From Bacteroides sp. GM023 (GTDB lineage: Bacteria; Bacteroidota; Bacteroidia; Bacteroidales; Bacteroidaceae), in contig NZ_JAAXGE010000009.1 of assembly GCF_014750685.1 (NCBI RefSeq), positions 372,001-436,000 of the forward strand: 64,000 nt of DNA, in the 5' to 3' direction. The position numbers were made by a program, and so were the translations under genes. Shown piece by piece: positions 9,737 to 17,539 of this stretch. How positions within the stretch are numbered: position 1 is the stretch's first letter; every line of letters begins with the position of its first letter. Under the pieces are notes generated by a model, which was not told the origin of the DNA, did no database searches, and worked only from the letters and a program-made list of their open reading frames with translations.

Positions 9737-12238
9737 ATGATGTGTCGAATCCTAATAATTAATTTATTTCTTGTGCTTGCAGCAGTTCTGCAAGCGCAGG
9801 AACTGGTATACTCGGATGCAGCGGGAACTATTCGCTGGAAAAAGACTAAACAGGAAGTATCTTTATTCGGAGCCAACTATTGTCTTCCTTCCGCCTGTGA
9901 TTTCCGTGCGGCAGCTTATATGGGTGGCGAGCGGAAGCAAATGATTGTAGAAGATATGGAGCACTTCAAACGTATGAACTGGGATGGTCTGCGCCTATGC
10001 TTTTGGGGAGATTTTCAGAATACCGACAGTGAAGGAAATCTGTTGGAAAATGAACACTTGGACTTATTGGATTGTCTGATTGCGGAGGCTGCCAAGCGGG
10101 ATATTTATATGTTGTTAAGTCCCATTGTTACTTATAATTCACAATGGCCTGAAATGACCGATACTACCAATACAGGGCTTGCCAAGTATTATCCGAAAAA
10201 TACGCTTACTCATGATGAGAAGGCTATCAGGGCGCAGGAGAACTATTTGAAACAGATACTCCGGCATCGGAATCCTTACACGGGACGTTGCCTGAAAGAC
10301 GAGCCGAATATTCTATTTGTAGAGTTTATAAACGAGCCGAGTCAGTTCCCGGAGGATATTCCCGGAATGGTGAGTTATATCGACCGTTTGTATAAGGCTG
10401 TGAGAAGTACAGGATGCAAAAAACTCACCTTTTATAATGTAAGTCAGAATTTTGGAGTAGCTCCTGCCATACGGAAGTCGAAAGTGCAAGGTTCTACACA
10501 TGCCTGGTACCCCGGAGCATTGAATAATGGATATAGCCTTCAAGGCAATGGATTGTTGTTTGTCGACCGTTATGAGCAGATGTTGAATCCGGAGTTGAAG
10601 GGTAAGGCAAAGATTGTCTATGAATTTGATTCTACTGATATTTCTTCAGGATATATGTATCCGGCCATGGCGCGTGAATTCCGCAGGGGAGGTATTCAGT
10701 TTGCCGCGATGTTTTCGTATGATATGTTGCGTACGGCTCCGACGAATTTAGGATGGCAGACCCAATATTTCAATATGGTATACACTCCCTCGAAAGCGGT
10801 CAGTGGAATGATTGCGGCAGAAGTAATCCGCCGTATCCCTCGCGGCAAGCATTTCGGGTATTATCCTGAGAATAATATCTTTGGTGATTTCCGGGTGAGT
10901 TATGACGAACAGTTGAGTGAATTGAATGCGGACGATATGTTTTATTATTCTAATACTACATCTACCCGGCCGAAGAACTTACAAGCGTTAAGTCATATCG
11001 CCGGGGTCGGCTCTTCTCCTGTGGTGAGTTATTCCGGTACTGGTATTTATTTCTTGGATAAACAGTCTGATGACACTTGGCAGTTGGAGGTGTATCCCGA
11101 CATTATGGAGTTGGATGACCCTTTTAAAATGGTTAATCCGCATCGGATTGTGAGAAAGGCTAGTTGCAATAGCCGTACTATGAAAATACAGTTGCCAGGT
11201 CTGGATACAGTGATAACTGTTTTACCCGGAAAGTATAAACTGTCAGCAGGAAAATTAATAAGTGAGGAAGAACTTCCGGCCAAAGATTTGTATCAAAGCC
11301 CGATGAAAGAATGGAAAGTGGCCAACCGGACTGTATCTGAATTTATAGCAGAAAAACAAGTGACATTCAAATGCGAAGTGTTTGCTCCGGAACGTCCTAA
11401 AGAAGTATCGCTTTATCTGATGTTGAAACCTTGGGGATGTAAACGTATCCCGATGATAGCGAAAGACGGATTTTATTATGAGGCACAAGTCGATTTGAGT
11501 TGGTTGGAAAAGGGCAGTTACCAGTACCATTATGCAATAGAAACCGGCGATGATATGCTGCTTTTCCCGGCTGGAACACATTGCTTACCGGATAGATGGG
11601 ATTATTACGAACAGGATACTTATGCGTTTCGTCTGACGTCTGCAACTACTCCTTTATTACTCTTGGGAGAACGGGATAACTGGAAGCACATACGATACTC
11701 GCGTACTTATCTAAGCCCGGAAACGACGTTCAAACCGGTTTCTTCGGGTGAAGAATTGATTCCCGCATATCAACTTTCAGTCGTGGATTTAGAGAAGAAA
11801 GACAACTACGTGACTCCTTGTGATGCGACCTTCTCTCATTTTATCGGTGATAGGATGCCCTGTCGTGATATGGGTAAAGTTTCTCCTTCATTTATCAAGA
11901 TTCGTGCTTATGGATTGAACGGTACTGATAAAGCTATTTGTAATATTGTGGATAAGGATGGCAGGGGATATGGTGCTGTATTCCAATTGGACAGGGAAAC
12001 GTCGGATATATTGATACCTGTTTCTTCCCTTGTCCCGATGAAAGCTGCTATGTTACCTCAAGATTGGCCGGGAGTAAATTCGTATTGGTATCCTGCTTCC
12101 ATGCAAACGAATACTTCTCCTTTGGATTGGACGATTGCGGAGTTTATTCAGGTTTCACTTCGGGATGAATTGTATAATGCCGGTAATCAGAAGAATAAAG
12201 GTATTGTTGTAGAGAAGATAGAATTGTTATTTCAATAA
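9737..12238 (+). CDS. Clan GH-A glycoside hydrolase, GH147-like (putative beta-galactosidase/galactanase)
   Basis: The 833-residue exported protein (signal peptide ending near VLQAQ) has an N-terminal TIM barrel over about residues 25-400. It shows the two clan GH-A glutamates: a candidate acid/base at E200 (FVEFINEP, an Asn-Glu pair) and a candidate nucleophile at E296 (KIVYEF). The C-terminal ~430 residues look like beta-domains, one resembling an E-set/starch-binding sandwich near residues 540-640. I believe it resembles GH147, a family known from a Bacteroides pectic galactan locus, but this is from memory and a GH5-like or unassigned GH-A family is possible. The gene begins 2 bp after the GH35 stop, so it is co-translated in the galactan operon. 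Confidence 0.6.
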   Translation: MMCRILIINLFLVLAAVLQAQELVYSDAAGTIRWKKTKQEVSLFGANYCLPSACDFRAAAYMGGERKQMIVEDMEHFKRMNWDGLRLCFWGDFQNTDSEGNLLENEHLDLLDCLIAEAAKRDIYMLLSPIVTYNSQWPEMTDTTNTGLAKYYPKNTLTHDEKAIRAQENYLKQILRHRNPYTGRCLKDEPNILFVEFINEPSQFPEDIPGMVSYIDRLYKAVRSTGCKKLTFYNVSQNFGVAPAIRKSKVQGSTHAWYPGALNNGYSLQGNGLLFVDRYEQMLNPELKGKAKIVYEFDSTDISSGYMYPAMAREFRRGGIQFAAMFSYDMLRTAPTNLGWQTQYFNMVYTPSKAVSGMIAAEVIRRIPRGKHFGYYPENNIFGDFRVSYDEQLSELNADDMFYYSNTTSTRPKNLQALSHIAGVGSSPVVSYSGTGIYFLDKQSDDTWQLEVYPDIMELDDPFKMVNPHRIVRKASCNSRTMKIQLPGLDTVITVLPGKYKLSAGKLISEEELPAKDLYQSPMKEWKVANRTVSEFIAEKQVTFKCEVFAPERPKEVSLYLMLKPWGCKRIPMIAKDGFYYEAQVDLSWLEKGSYQYHYAIETGDDMLLFPAGTHCLPDRWDYYEQDTYAFRLTSATTPLLLLGERDNWKHIRYSRTYLSPETTFKPVSSGEELIPAYQLSVVDLEKKDNYVTPCDATFSHFIGDRMPCRDMGKVSPSFIKIRAYGLNGTDKAICNIVDKDGRGYGAVFQLDRETSDILIPVSSLVPMKAAMLPQDWPGVNSYWYPASMQTNTSPLDWTIAEFIQVSLRDELYNAGNQKNKGIVVEKIELLFQ

Positions 12239-12249
12239 CGGATAGAATA

Positions 12250-12290
12250 TAGATGGGCATATTGGGTAATCAGCGTCATATGCCCATCTA
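12250..12290 (+). terminator. Perfect 13-bp inverted repeat between two glycosidase genes
   Basis: Arms TAGATGGGCATAT (12250-12262) and its exact complement (12278-12290) enclose a 15-nt loop, 11 bp after the stop of the GH147-like gene. No T-run follows the right arm, so it is a poor intrinsic terminator. It may be an mRNA-stabilising or processing hairpin that sets the level of the downstream GH2 gene, which begins 53 bp later. Confidence 0.5.
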
Positions 12291-12343
12291 GTAGTATTCA
12301 AGTATTACGTAGTTTATTAAACAAATAGAGAGATTAGAAGCTT

Positions 12344-15142
12344 ATGAAATCTTTTTTATTGATAGTATTGATAGGAATTTCAAGTATTTCTACTGCTCAA
12401 AACCGATTGGATTTGAGCGGAACCTGGGGATTAGCCCTGGATAGTATGGATGTCGGAGAAAAGGAACAATGGTACATGAAGTCCTTTTCTGATGCTATAA
12501 GTCTGCCCGGTACGACAGACCAAGCACGAAAAGGCGTTCCTAATCAACTTGTTCCCAAGCTGGAAAAACCGCAACTACTTCGTTTGACCCGTAAAAACTC
12601 CTATGTAGGTGCAGCATGGTACAATCGTGAAATTAGCATACCTAAACATATGGCAGGACAGCCATTGGAACTTTCTTTAGAGAGAGTGCTTTGGCAGAGC
12701 CGGTTGTGGATTGATGGAGAAGAAATCGCGGACGCTCAGGAAAGTCTGATTACTCCTCATCGCTTCTTGATACAGAAAGGTTTGTCAGCAGGCAAACATA
12801 CGATAACTTTGCGTATTGACAATAGGAAACGATACGATATTTCTGCGAATGACCTGGCGCATGCCTATACAAACGATACTCAAATTATATGGAATGGCGT
12901 ATTGGGTAAAATGAGTTTGCAGGTAAAGCAAAAAGTTAGTATCCAAAACGTAAATGTCTATCCTGACGTCAAAAATGGAAAGATAAAGGTCATTGTCGCT
13001 TTAGAGAATAACGGAGATAAGTCGCGAAAAGTAAAGCTCTGTCTGCAAGTTGAGCAACTTGACGGACAACAAAAGTTTGAAAGAAAGGAAGTTCAGGCTA
13101 CACTGAAGGAAGGCGTACAAAAACTGGAGTATGATTATCTGTTAGGTACGGATATAAAGAAATGGGATGAATTTACTCCGGAATTATATAGACTGTCTGT
13201 TACCTGCCAGTTTGATAAGAAGAAAACTGAACGGAAAGAAGTCTCTTTTGGAATGCGTGAGATAGACAATAGTCAAGGCATTATAACCGTAAACGGAAAT
13301 AGGATTTTCCTGCGTGGAACATTGGAATGCTGCATCTTTCCCTTGACAGGGACTCCGCCGATGACAGAAGACGGTTGGATGAAAGTGTTTTCTACAGCCA
13401 AAGAATGGGGATTGAATCATTTAAGATTTCATTCCTGGTGTCCCCCGGAAGCAGCTTTCAATGTTGCTGATAAGTTAGGATTCTATTTGCAGGTAGAATT
13501 GCCCAACTGGTCTTATACTATAGGGAAGGATAAGTCTATGACTAAATTCCTCTATAATGAATTCGACCGTATGATTGAAGACTATGGAAACCACCCTTCA
13601 TTTTGTATGATGAGTGTCGGTAATGAACTTCAATATGATTTTGAGTTGCTGAATTCTATGGTTAAATACATGAAAGCGCAGGATAACAGACGCTTGTATG
13701 CCACTACGACCTTTACTTTTGAGAAAGGGCATGGAGCGAAACCCGAGCCGGAAGATGATTTCTTTGTCACTCAATGGACAGATAAAGGTTGGGTGAGAGG
13801 ACAAGGTATCTTTGATCAGGAACCGCCTAGCTTTTATAAGGATTACAGTGAAGCAATGCAGGGCATGGATATTCCTCTTATTTCTCATGAGATTGGGCAA
13901 TATGCAGTATTCCCGAATCTGAAAGAAATTGATAAATACACAGGAGTATTGGACCCCTTGAATTTTAAAGCGGTAAAGCAAGATTTGCAGAACAAAGGAT
14001 TGTATCCGAGAGCTGACGAATTTCTGAAAGCGTCGGGAAAACTGGCGGTTTTATTGTATAAGGAAGAGATAGAAAGGGCAATGAAGACGAAACAGTTTAG
14101 TGGGTTCCAGTTATTGGATTTGCATGATTTTCCGGGGCAGGGCACTGCATTAGTCGGTCTTTTAGATGCTTTCTGGGATTCCAAAGGACTGATTGAAGCC
14201 TCTGATTTCAGGCAATTCTGTGCACCGGTTGTTCCGTTGGCGCGTTTTGCCAAAGCTACTTACTCGGGAGATGAGACATTTTCCGCATCCATTGAGATAG
14301 CCAACTATTCTAATGCTGCTATCAATAACAAACAGATAGCATGGCAATTGTCCACTGAAACAGGAACACCTATTTCCAGTGGTAAACTGAATGTTGAAAG
14401 CATATCCAAAGGAATGGTAACGTCCTGTGGAGAAATTAGTGCCGGACTCCGACGGGTGGAAAAGGCTTCAAAATTATATTTCACGGTATCTATCGAAGGA
14501 ACCCAATGGAAAAATACATGGGCTATTTGGGTATATCCTGCTATCAAATCATTGAATGTCGGGGATGTCTTGTTGACTCAGAATGTAGAAGAGGCATTAG
14601 CTGCGCTGAACGCGGGAAAGAAAGTATTGCTTTCTCCCAAAATGAATTTACTGAAAGGATTGGAAGGCAAATTTCTTCCGGTTTTTTGGAGCCCTGTCCA
14701 TTTCCCCCGACAGGCCGGAACGATGGGACTTCTGTGTAATCCTCAACACGCTGCTTTACAGCATTTCCCAACGGAAATGCATAGTAACTGGCAATGGTGG
14801 AATTTAGTAAAAAGGTCGAAAGTACTAGTCGTAGATTCAATACCGCCGGTTGAACCGATTGTTGAGTCTGTTGATAATTTCACAAACAATAGAAAATTGG
14901 TATCCATATTTGAAACCAGGTGTGGAAAAGGTAAACTGATAATGAGTGCTATGGATATTCTCTCAGAAGAAGATAATAAGCCCGAAATACAACAGATGCT
15001 TTATAGTTTGGTTTCGTATATGAACTCCGGTAATTTTGCTCCCAAAACAATTCTTAGCGAAAATGATATTAAGAGTTTGGTACTGAAGCAGGAAAGCGAA
15101 ACGGTAGAGACAAAAGCTACTTCTATCTATAGGGATTTATAG
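12344..15142 (+). CDS. GH2 family glycoside hydrolase (beta-galactosidase-like)
   Basis: The 932-residue exported protein (signal ending near SISTAQ) has the GH2 layout: a sugar-binding jelly roll (about 20-190, with LDLSGTWG and the GAAWYNREI segment), an immunoglobulin-like domain (about 195-305), and a TIM barrel (about 308-640). The barrel carries the candidate acid/base at E428 (SVGNELQ) and the candidate nucleophile at E516 (PLISHEIGQ). About 290 more residues of beta-rich sequence follow. GH2 includes beta-galactosidases, glucuronidases and mannosidases; beta-galactosidase is favoured only because of the surrounding GH53 and GH35 genes. It is separated from the operon by 105 bp containing a hairpin, so it may be expressed at a different level. 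It ends the locus; the next gene is convergent. Confidence 0.85.
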   Translation: MKSFLLIVLIGISSISTAQNRLDLSGTWGLALDSMDVGEKEQWYMKSFSDAISLPGTTDQARKGVPNQLVPKLEKPQLLRLTRKNSYVGAAWYNREISIPKHMAGQPLELSLERVLWQSRLWIDGEEIADAQESLITPHRFLIQKGLSAGKHTITLRIDNRKRYDISANDLAHAYTNDTQIIWNGVLGKMSLQVKQKVSIQNVNVYPDVKNGKIKVIVALENNGDKSRKVKLCLQVEQLDGQQKFERKEVQATLKEGVQKLEYDYLLGTDIKKWDEFTPELYRLSVTCQFDKKKTERKEVSFGMREIDNSQGIITVNGNRIFLRGTLECCIFPLTGTPPMTEDGWMKVFSTAKEWGLNHLRFHSWCPPEAAFNVADKLGFYLQVELPNWSYTIGKDKSMTKFLYNEFDRMIEDYGNHPSFCMMSVGNELQYDFELLNSMVKYMKAQDNRRLYATTTFTFEKGHGAKPEPEDDFFVTQWTDKGWVRGQGIFDQEPPSFYKDYSEAMQGMDIPLISHEIGQYAVFPNLKEIDKYTGVLDPLNFKAVKQDLQNKGLYPRADEFLKASGKLAVLLYKEEIERAMKTKQFSGFQLLDLHDFPGQGTALVGLLDAFWDSKGLIEASDFRQFCAPVVPLARFAKATYSGDETFSASIEIANYSNAAINNKQIAWQLSTETGTPISSGKLNVESISKGMVTSCGEISAGLRRVEKASKLYFTVSIEGTQWKNTWAIWVYPAIKSLNVGDVLLTQNVEEALAALNAGKKVLLSPKMNLLKGLEGKFLPVFWSPVHFPRQAGTMGLLCNPQHAALQHFPTEMHSNWQWWNLVKRSKVLVVDSIPPVEPIVESVDNFTNNRKLVSIFETRCGKGKLIMSAMDILSEEDNKPEIQQMLYSLVSYMNSGNFAPKTILSENDIKSLVLKQESETVETKATSIYRDL

Positions 15143-15180
15143 TATAAAAGAAGAAGGTGTCAAAACTCACCTTTCAACGA

Positions 15181-15269
15181 AATCCCCCATGCTACAACTA
15201 TCTGAACTGCACTTCTAAAGTTTTATATTCAACTTTTGGGATGCAGTTCAATTTGCGGCATGGGGGATT
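15181..15269. terminator. Nested inverted repeat between convergent genes (candidate bidirectional terminator)
   Basis: Outer arms AATCCCCCATGC (15181-15192) and GCATGGGGGATT (15258-15269) are perfect complements. Inside them lie TGAACTGCA (15203-15211) and TGCAGTTCA (15242-15250), and at the centre AAAGTT/AACTTT. The structure sits in the 161-bp gap between the GH2 gene (+) and the lactonase gene (-), where a two-way terminator is expected. T-runs on both sides are weak. Confidence 0.6.
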
Positions 15270-15303
15270 CTAATTTATTAAAGGTTTTGGTATTCTCCTC
15301 TTT

Positions 15304-16467
15304 TTACGGCACAAACTTTATGCACACAGGTTTATCCACCTTTATATCTTTATGTATATCAGTCAATAATCCCGTATCAATATTCCTTTCATACACTTGA
15401 ATCACATTACTATCCCGGCAAGCCACCAACAGATACTTTCCATTAGGAGTAATGATAAAATTCCTCGGATGGATTCCCGTCAATTGATAACCTGCCTTAG
15501 TCAACATTCCGTTACGCGAGTCAATGTGGAAAATGGCGACGCCATCTGCTTTCAAACGATTACTGGCATACAAGAACTTTCCGTCCGGGCTGATATGAAT
15601 ATCCCCACTACCTTTCGCTCCGACTGTATCGGCAACTATGGTTTGAATCTCCCTTAAATTCTCATCTTTATATTCGAAAGCGATTACCGTGCCCGAAAGC
15701 TCATTAATCAGGTAAGCATACTCTCCACTAGGAGAGAATGTCAAATGGCGAGGTCCCGACCCTGCTTCTACACTGTAAGCGGCATGATAACCTTCGGCAA
15801 GGAATGGTGCTTTATTCTCCGCATTTGCATTCGGATTGATAGTCATTTTATGTATCTTATCGGTTCCTAAATTATCGGCAAGCAGATATTTTCCGTCAGG
15901 AGTGATACGGACGCAATGCAAATGTGGCTTTTCCTGTCGTTCCTTGACCGGCCCCGAACCTGAAAACGTCAGAATATCCGAAGCGGGGAGAAGGGAGCCG
16001 TCTTTGGCAATCGGGAAAAAGGTGATACTTCCACCGCTGTAATTAGCAGTTACCACATAGTTGCCATTGGTGATGATATAACAAGGATCTTCCCCACCTG
16101 TTTTTTGGGCATTCAGAAACTGGAAAGTTCCTTTTTCTTTGTCGAAGGCCAATGCGTTTGCTGCCGCCCGTTCGTCGTTGAACTCACTGACTGCATAGAT
16201 AAATTTCCCATCCGCAGAAGAGGTAAGATAAGACGGATTCTCTACTTCGACTTCGCTAAGTGGAGTCGTTGTCCCATTCTCCTCGTCGAAACGGAAGCTA
16301 TATATTCCTTTACTGGTTCCCGATGTATAGGTTCCTACGAGCATGGTCAGTTCTTTTTCTCCTTTTTCGGTTGTTTCCATTTGAGTCTTCTTTTTAGATG
16401 CACAGCTACCGGCAATTATTCCAAATACACAGATAGCGGTGAAAGTTTTGAATAGATATCTTTTCAT
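15304..16467 (-). CDS. Lactonase-family seven-bladed beta-propeller lipoprotein (Pgl-like)
   Basis: The 387-residue product matches the lactonase / 6-phosphogluconolactonase (YbhE-type) beta-propeller family: repeated blades contain GKFIYAVSE, ITPDGKYLLADN, FSPSGEYAYLINE, ISPDGKFLYASNR and ITPNGKYLLVACR, and the typical HLHCVRITPDG and GSGPRHLTFSP segments are present. Unlike cytoplasmic Pgl enzymes it starts with a signal peptide and a lipobox ending at Cys22 (IIAGSC), so it should be a membrane-anchored lipoprotein in the periplasm or at the surface. The true substrate is therefore uncertain. It is transcribed away from the galactan locus, with a 22-bp tandem repeat upstream. Length is usual for the family. 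Confidence 0.85.
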   Translation of the reverse strand: MKRYLFKTFTAICVFGIIAGSCASKKKTQMETTEKGEKELTMLVGTYTSGTSKGIYSFRFDEENGTTTPLSEVEVENPSYLTSSADGKFIYAVSEFNDERAAANALAFDKEKGTFQFLNAQKTGGEDPCYIITNGNYVVTANYSGGSITFFPIAKDGSLLPASDILTFSGSGPVKERQEKPHLHCVRITPDGKYLLADNLGTDKIHKMTINPNANAENKAPFLAEGYHAAYSVEAGSGPRHLTFSPSGEYAYLINELSGTVIAFEYKDENLREIQTIVADTVGAKGSGDIHISPDGKFLYASNRLKADGVAIFHIDSRNGMLTKAGYQLTGIHPRNFIITPNGKYLLVACRDSNVIQVYERNIDTGLLTDIHKDIKVDKPVCIKFVP

Positions 16468-16525
16468 GGTAGTCTTTTATAAGTAATCTATATGGTTGTT
16501 TATTAGATGCTTAGAGTTTCCTGTA

Positions 16526-16635
16526 ATTTCCTAAGTAGGAAACTGGCGTTTCCCGCCGTAGATACTGTCGTTTCCTTACTAGGACACGCGCGTTTCCTAC
16601 TATGGAAACTGGCGTTTCTCTACGAGGAAACGGAC
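16526..16635. repeat. 22-bp tandem repeat, five units, each an imperfect palindrome
   Basis: Units begin at 16526, 16548, 16570, 16592 and 16614, exactly 22 bp apart. The consensus is GTTTCC-N6-GGAAAC-N4, so each unit can fold into a short hairpin; units 1 and 4 are the best palindromes, while units 2 and 3 have decayed right arms. A sixth, degraded unit begins at 16636 and runs into the stop of the next gene. The array lies between two minus-strand genes and so may be in the leader of the lactonase mRNA. Confidence 0.9.
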
Positions 16636-16642
16636 GCATCCT

Positions 16643-17083
16643 TTAATCCCAGTTGTACTCTTCTATATAGCTGTCGAAATATTCCTTTTGGATAACGCCG
16701 AGAGACTTGGCGATAGCTATGACTTCCTGTTGCTCGGCAGGAGTCAGGTTCAACTCTCCTTTTCGTTTCAGGTAGTAATTCTTTCGTCCAAAATAACTAA
16801 TCATCCGATACCGGAAAGTATCCGCCACACGTACGGTCAGGGCATTTACTGTACACATAAAACCTTTCGCAAAACGAACTTTCTCATTCGAACAGTAATA
16901 ATCGCACTTGTCTTTTTTCATAGACTTTAGTCGGTTAGGGTTCATAATCGGTAAGAATACTTTCTTTGTCGGTGCGTATTTCAGTGCTATGTGTCGCAAG
17001 CAAGTTGAGGCGTGAGAGCAGTTTTCGGCGGCGCACATGCCGAAAGTGAAAGGTACTTGAGAGTAGTCGAATGATTCTTCCAT
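16643..17083 (-). CDS. DUF6078-like cysteine-rich hypothetical protein
   Basis: The 146-residue product has no signal peptide. An N-terminal cluster of cysteines (CAAENCSHASTC, then CDYYC and MC further on) suggests a small metal-binding or disulfide-rich module. The C-terminal part is basic and helical, ending in acidic EEYNWD. I recognise it as similar to the DUF6078 hypothetical proteins common in Bacteroides, with no known function. A promoter-like TACCTTTG lies 34 bp before the start on the minus strand, so it is probably its own transcription unit, possibly reading through the 22-bp repeat into the lactonase gene. Confidence 0.65.
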   Translation of the reverse strand: MEESFDYSQVPFTFGMCAAENCSHASTCLRHIALKYAPTKKVFLPIMNPNRLKSMKKDKCDYYCSNEKVRFAKGFMCTVNALTVRVADTFRYRMISYFGRKNYYLKRKGELNLTPAEQQEVIAIAKSLGVIQKEYFDSYIEEYNWD

Positions 17084-17116
17084 TATCTATCAATTTAAAT
17101 GATTGTGATATTTCCA

Positions 17117-17124
17117 CAAAGGTA
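17117..17124 (-). promoter_or_regulatory. -7 promoter element for the DUF6078-like gene
   Basis: On the minus strand this reads TACCTTTG, matching the Bacteroides -7 consensus TAnnTTTG, 34 bp before the start codon at 17083. A clear -33 TTTG is not seen. Confidence 0.6.
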
Positions 17125-17189
17125 CGGATAAAGTTTCGATGGAGTTATAATAATTGCAAAGGAATGATGAACGATAACAAAAGATTTTC

Positions 17190-17197
17190 TATCTTTG
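17190..17197 (+). promoter_or_regulatory. Native ssrA promoter left behind by the insertion (-7 element)
   Basis: TATCTTTG lies 123 bp before the 5' fragment of ssrA (GGGG at 17313). The right end of the element has the same TATCTTTG 121 bp before intact ssrA (25721 to 25842). The two upstream regions also share AACGATA, TTTCTATCTTTGCA and AATGTACCATTTGT at matching distances. I infer this is the original ssrA promoter, now pointing into the element. Confidence 0.6.
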
Positions 17198-17305
17198 CAC
17201 CGAAGAATGCGGGATGACCGATGGAATATAATGTACCATTTGTTACTTCTTTATTCAATGAATAGGGATTTATAATCGTTTTCTTTTGATTTTCAGCTTG
17301 TTGCT

Positions 17306-17331
17306 AAGTCATGGGGTTGACTGGATTTGAC
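17306..17331 (+). other. attL: 26-bp direct repeat with a copy of the ssrA 5' end
   Basis: These 26 bases are identical to 25835-25860. The last 19 (GGGGTTGACTGGATTTGAC) are the first bases of tmRNA. After position 17331 the sequence no longer matches ssrA. This is the left junction of the integrated element, and the repeat is the likely strand-exchange core. Confidence 0.85.
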
Positions 17332-17374
17332 CACCTAACCGATTTTTTAAGAGAAAATAAAAGATAATAAAAAG

Positions 17375-17417
17375 AAAGGAAATGCCGATAAATAGGGTGT
17401 TTCCTTTTGTTTTTATA
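17375..17417 (+). terminator. Candidate terminator between attL and the integrase gene
   Basis: AAAGGAAA (17375-17382) and TTTCCTTT (17400-17407) form a stem with a 17-nt loop, followed by TGTTTTTAT. It would stop transcripts that start at the stranded ssrA promoter before they reach the integrase gene. The stem is AT-rich and only moderately strong. Confidence 0.45.
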
Positions 17418-17462
17418 TGTACTGATATTCATTGATATTTTCCTTTTTTTGGCTGTTATTTA

Positions 17463-17492
17463 TGTACCTTTTGTCCCCCGTTTGTCCCCCGG
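17463..17492 (+). repeat. Left copy of a 30-bp direct repeat (candidate integrase arm site)
   Basis: It begins TGTACCTTTTGTCCCCCG and ends TTTGTCCCCCGG. It matches 25 of 30 positions of 25761-25790 in the same orientation, close to the other end of the element. A partial copy (TGTACCATTTGT) also occurs outside the element at 17232-17243. Repeats near both att sites are what arm-type integrase binding sites look like. Confidence 0.55.
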
Positions 17493-17507
17493 TAAGGAAA
17501 TCTTTTA

Positions 17508-17515
17508 TATCTTTG
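17508..17515 (+). promoter_or_regulatory. -7 promoter element of the integrase gene
   Basis: TATCTTTG lies 25 bp before the integrase start codon. A TTTG at 17481-17484, inside the 30-bp repeat, could act as the -33 element with a slightly long spacer, so integrase binding there could repress its own gene. Confidence 0.55.
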
Positions 17516-17539
17516 CTGCCAATCTAATAGTTAAAAGCT

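Noticed and set aside
16526..16635. CRISPR array
   Set aside because: The units are contiguous 22-bp palindromes without unique spacers.
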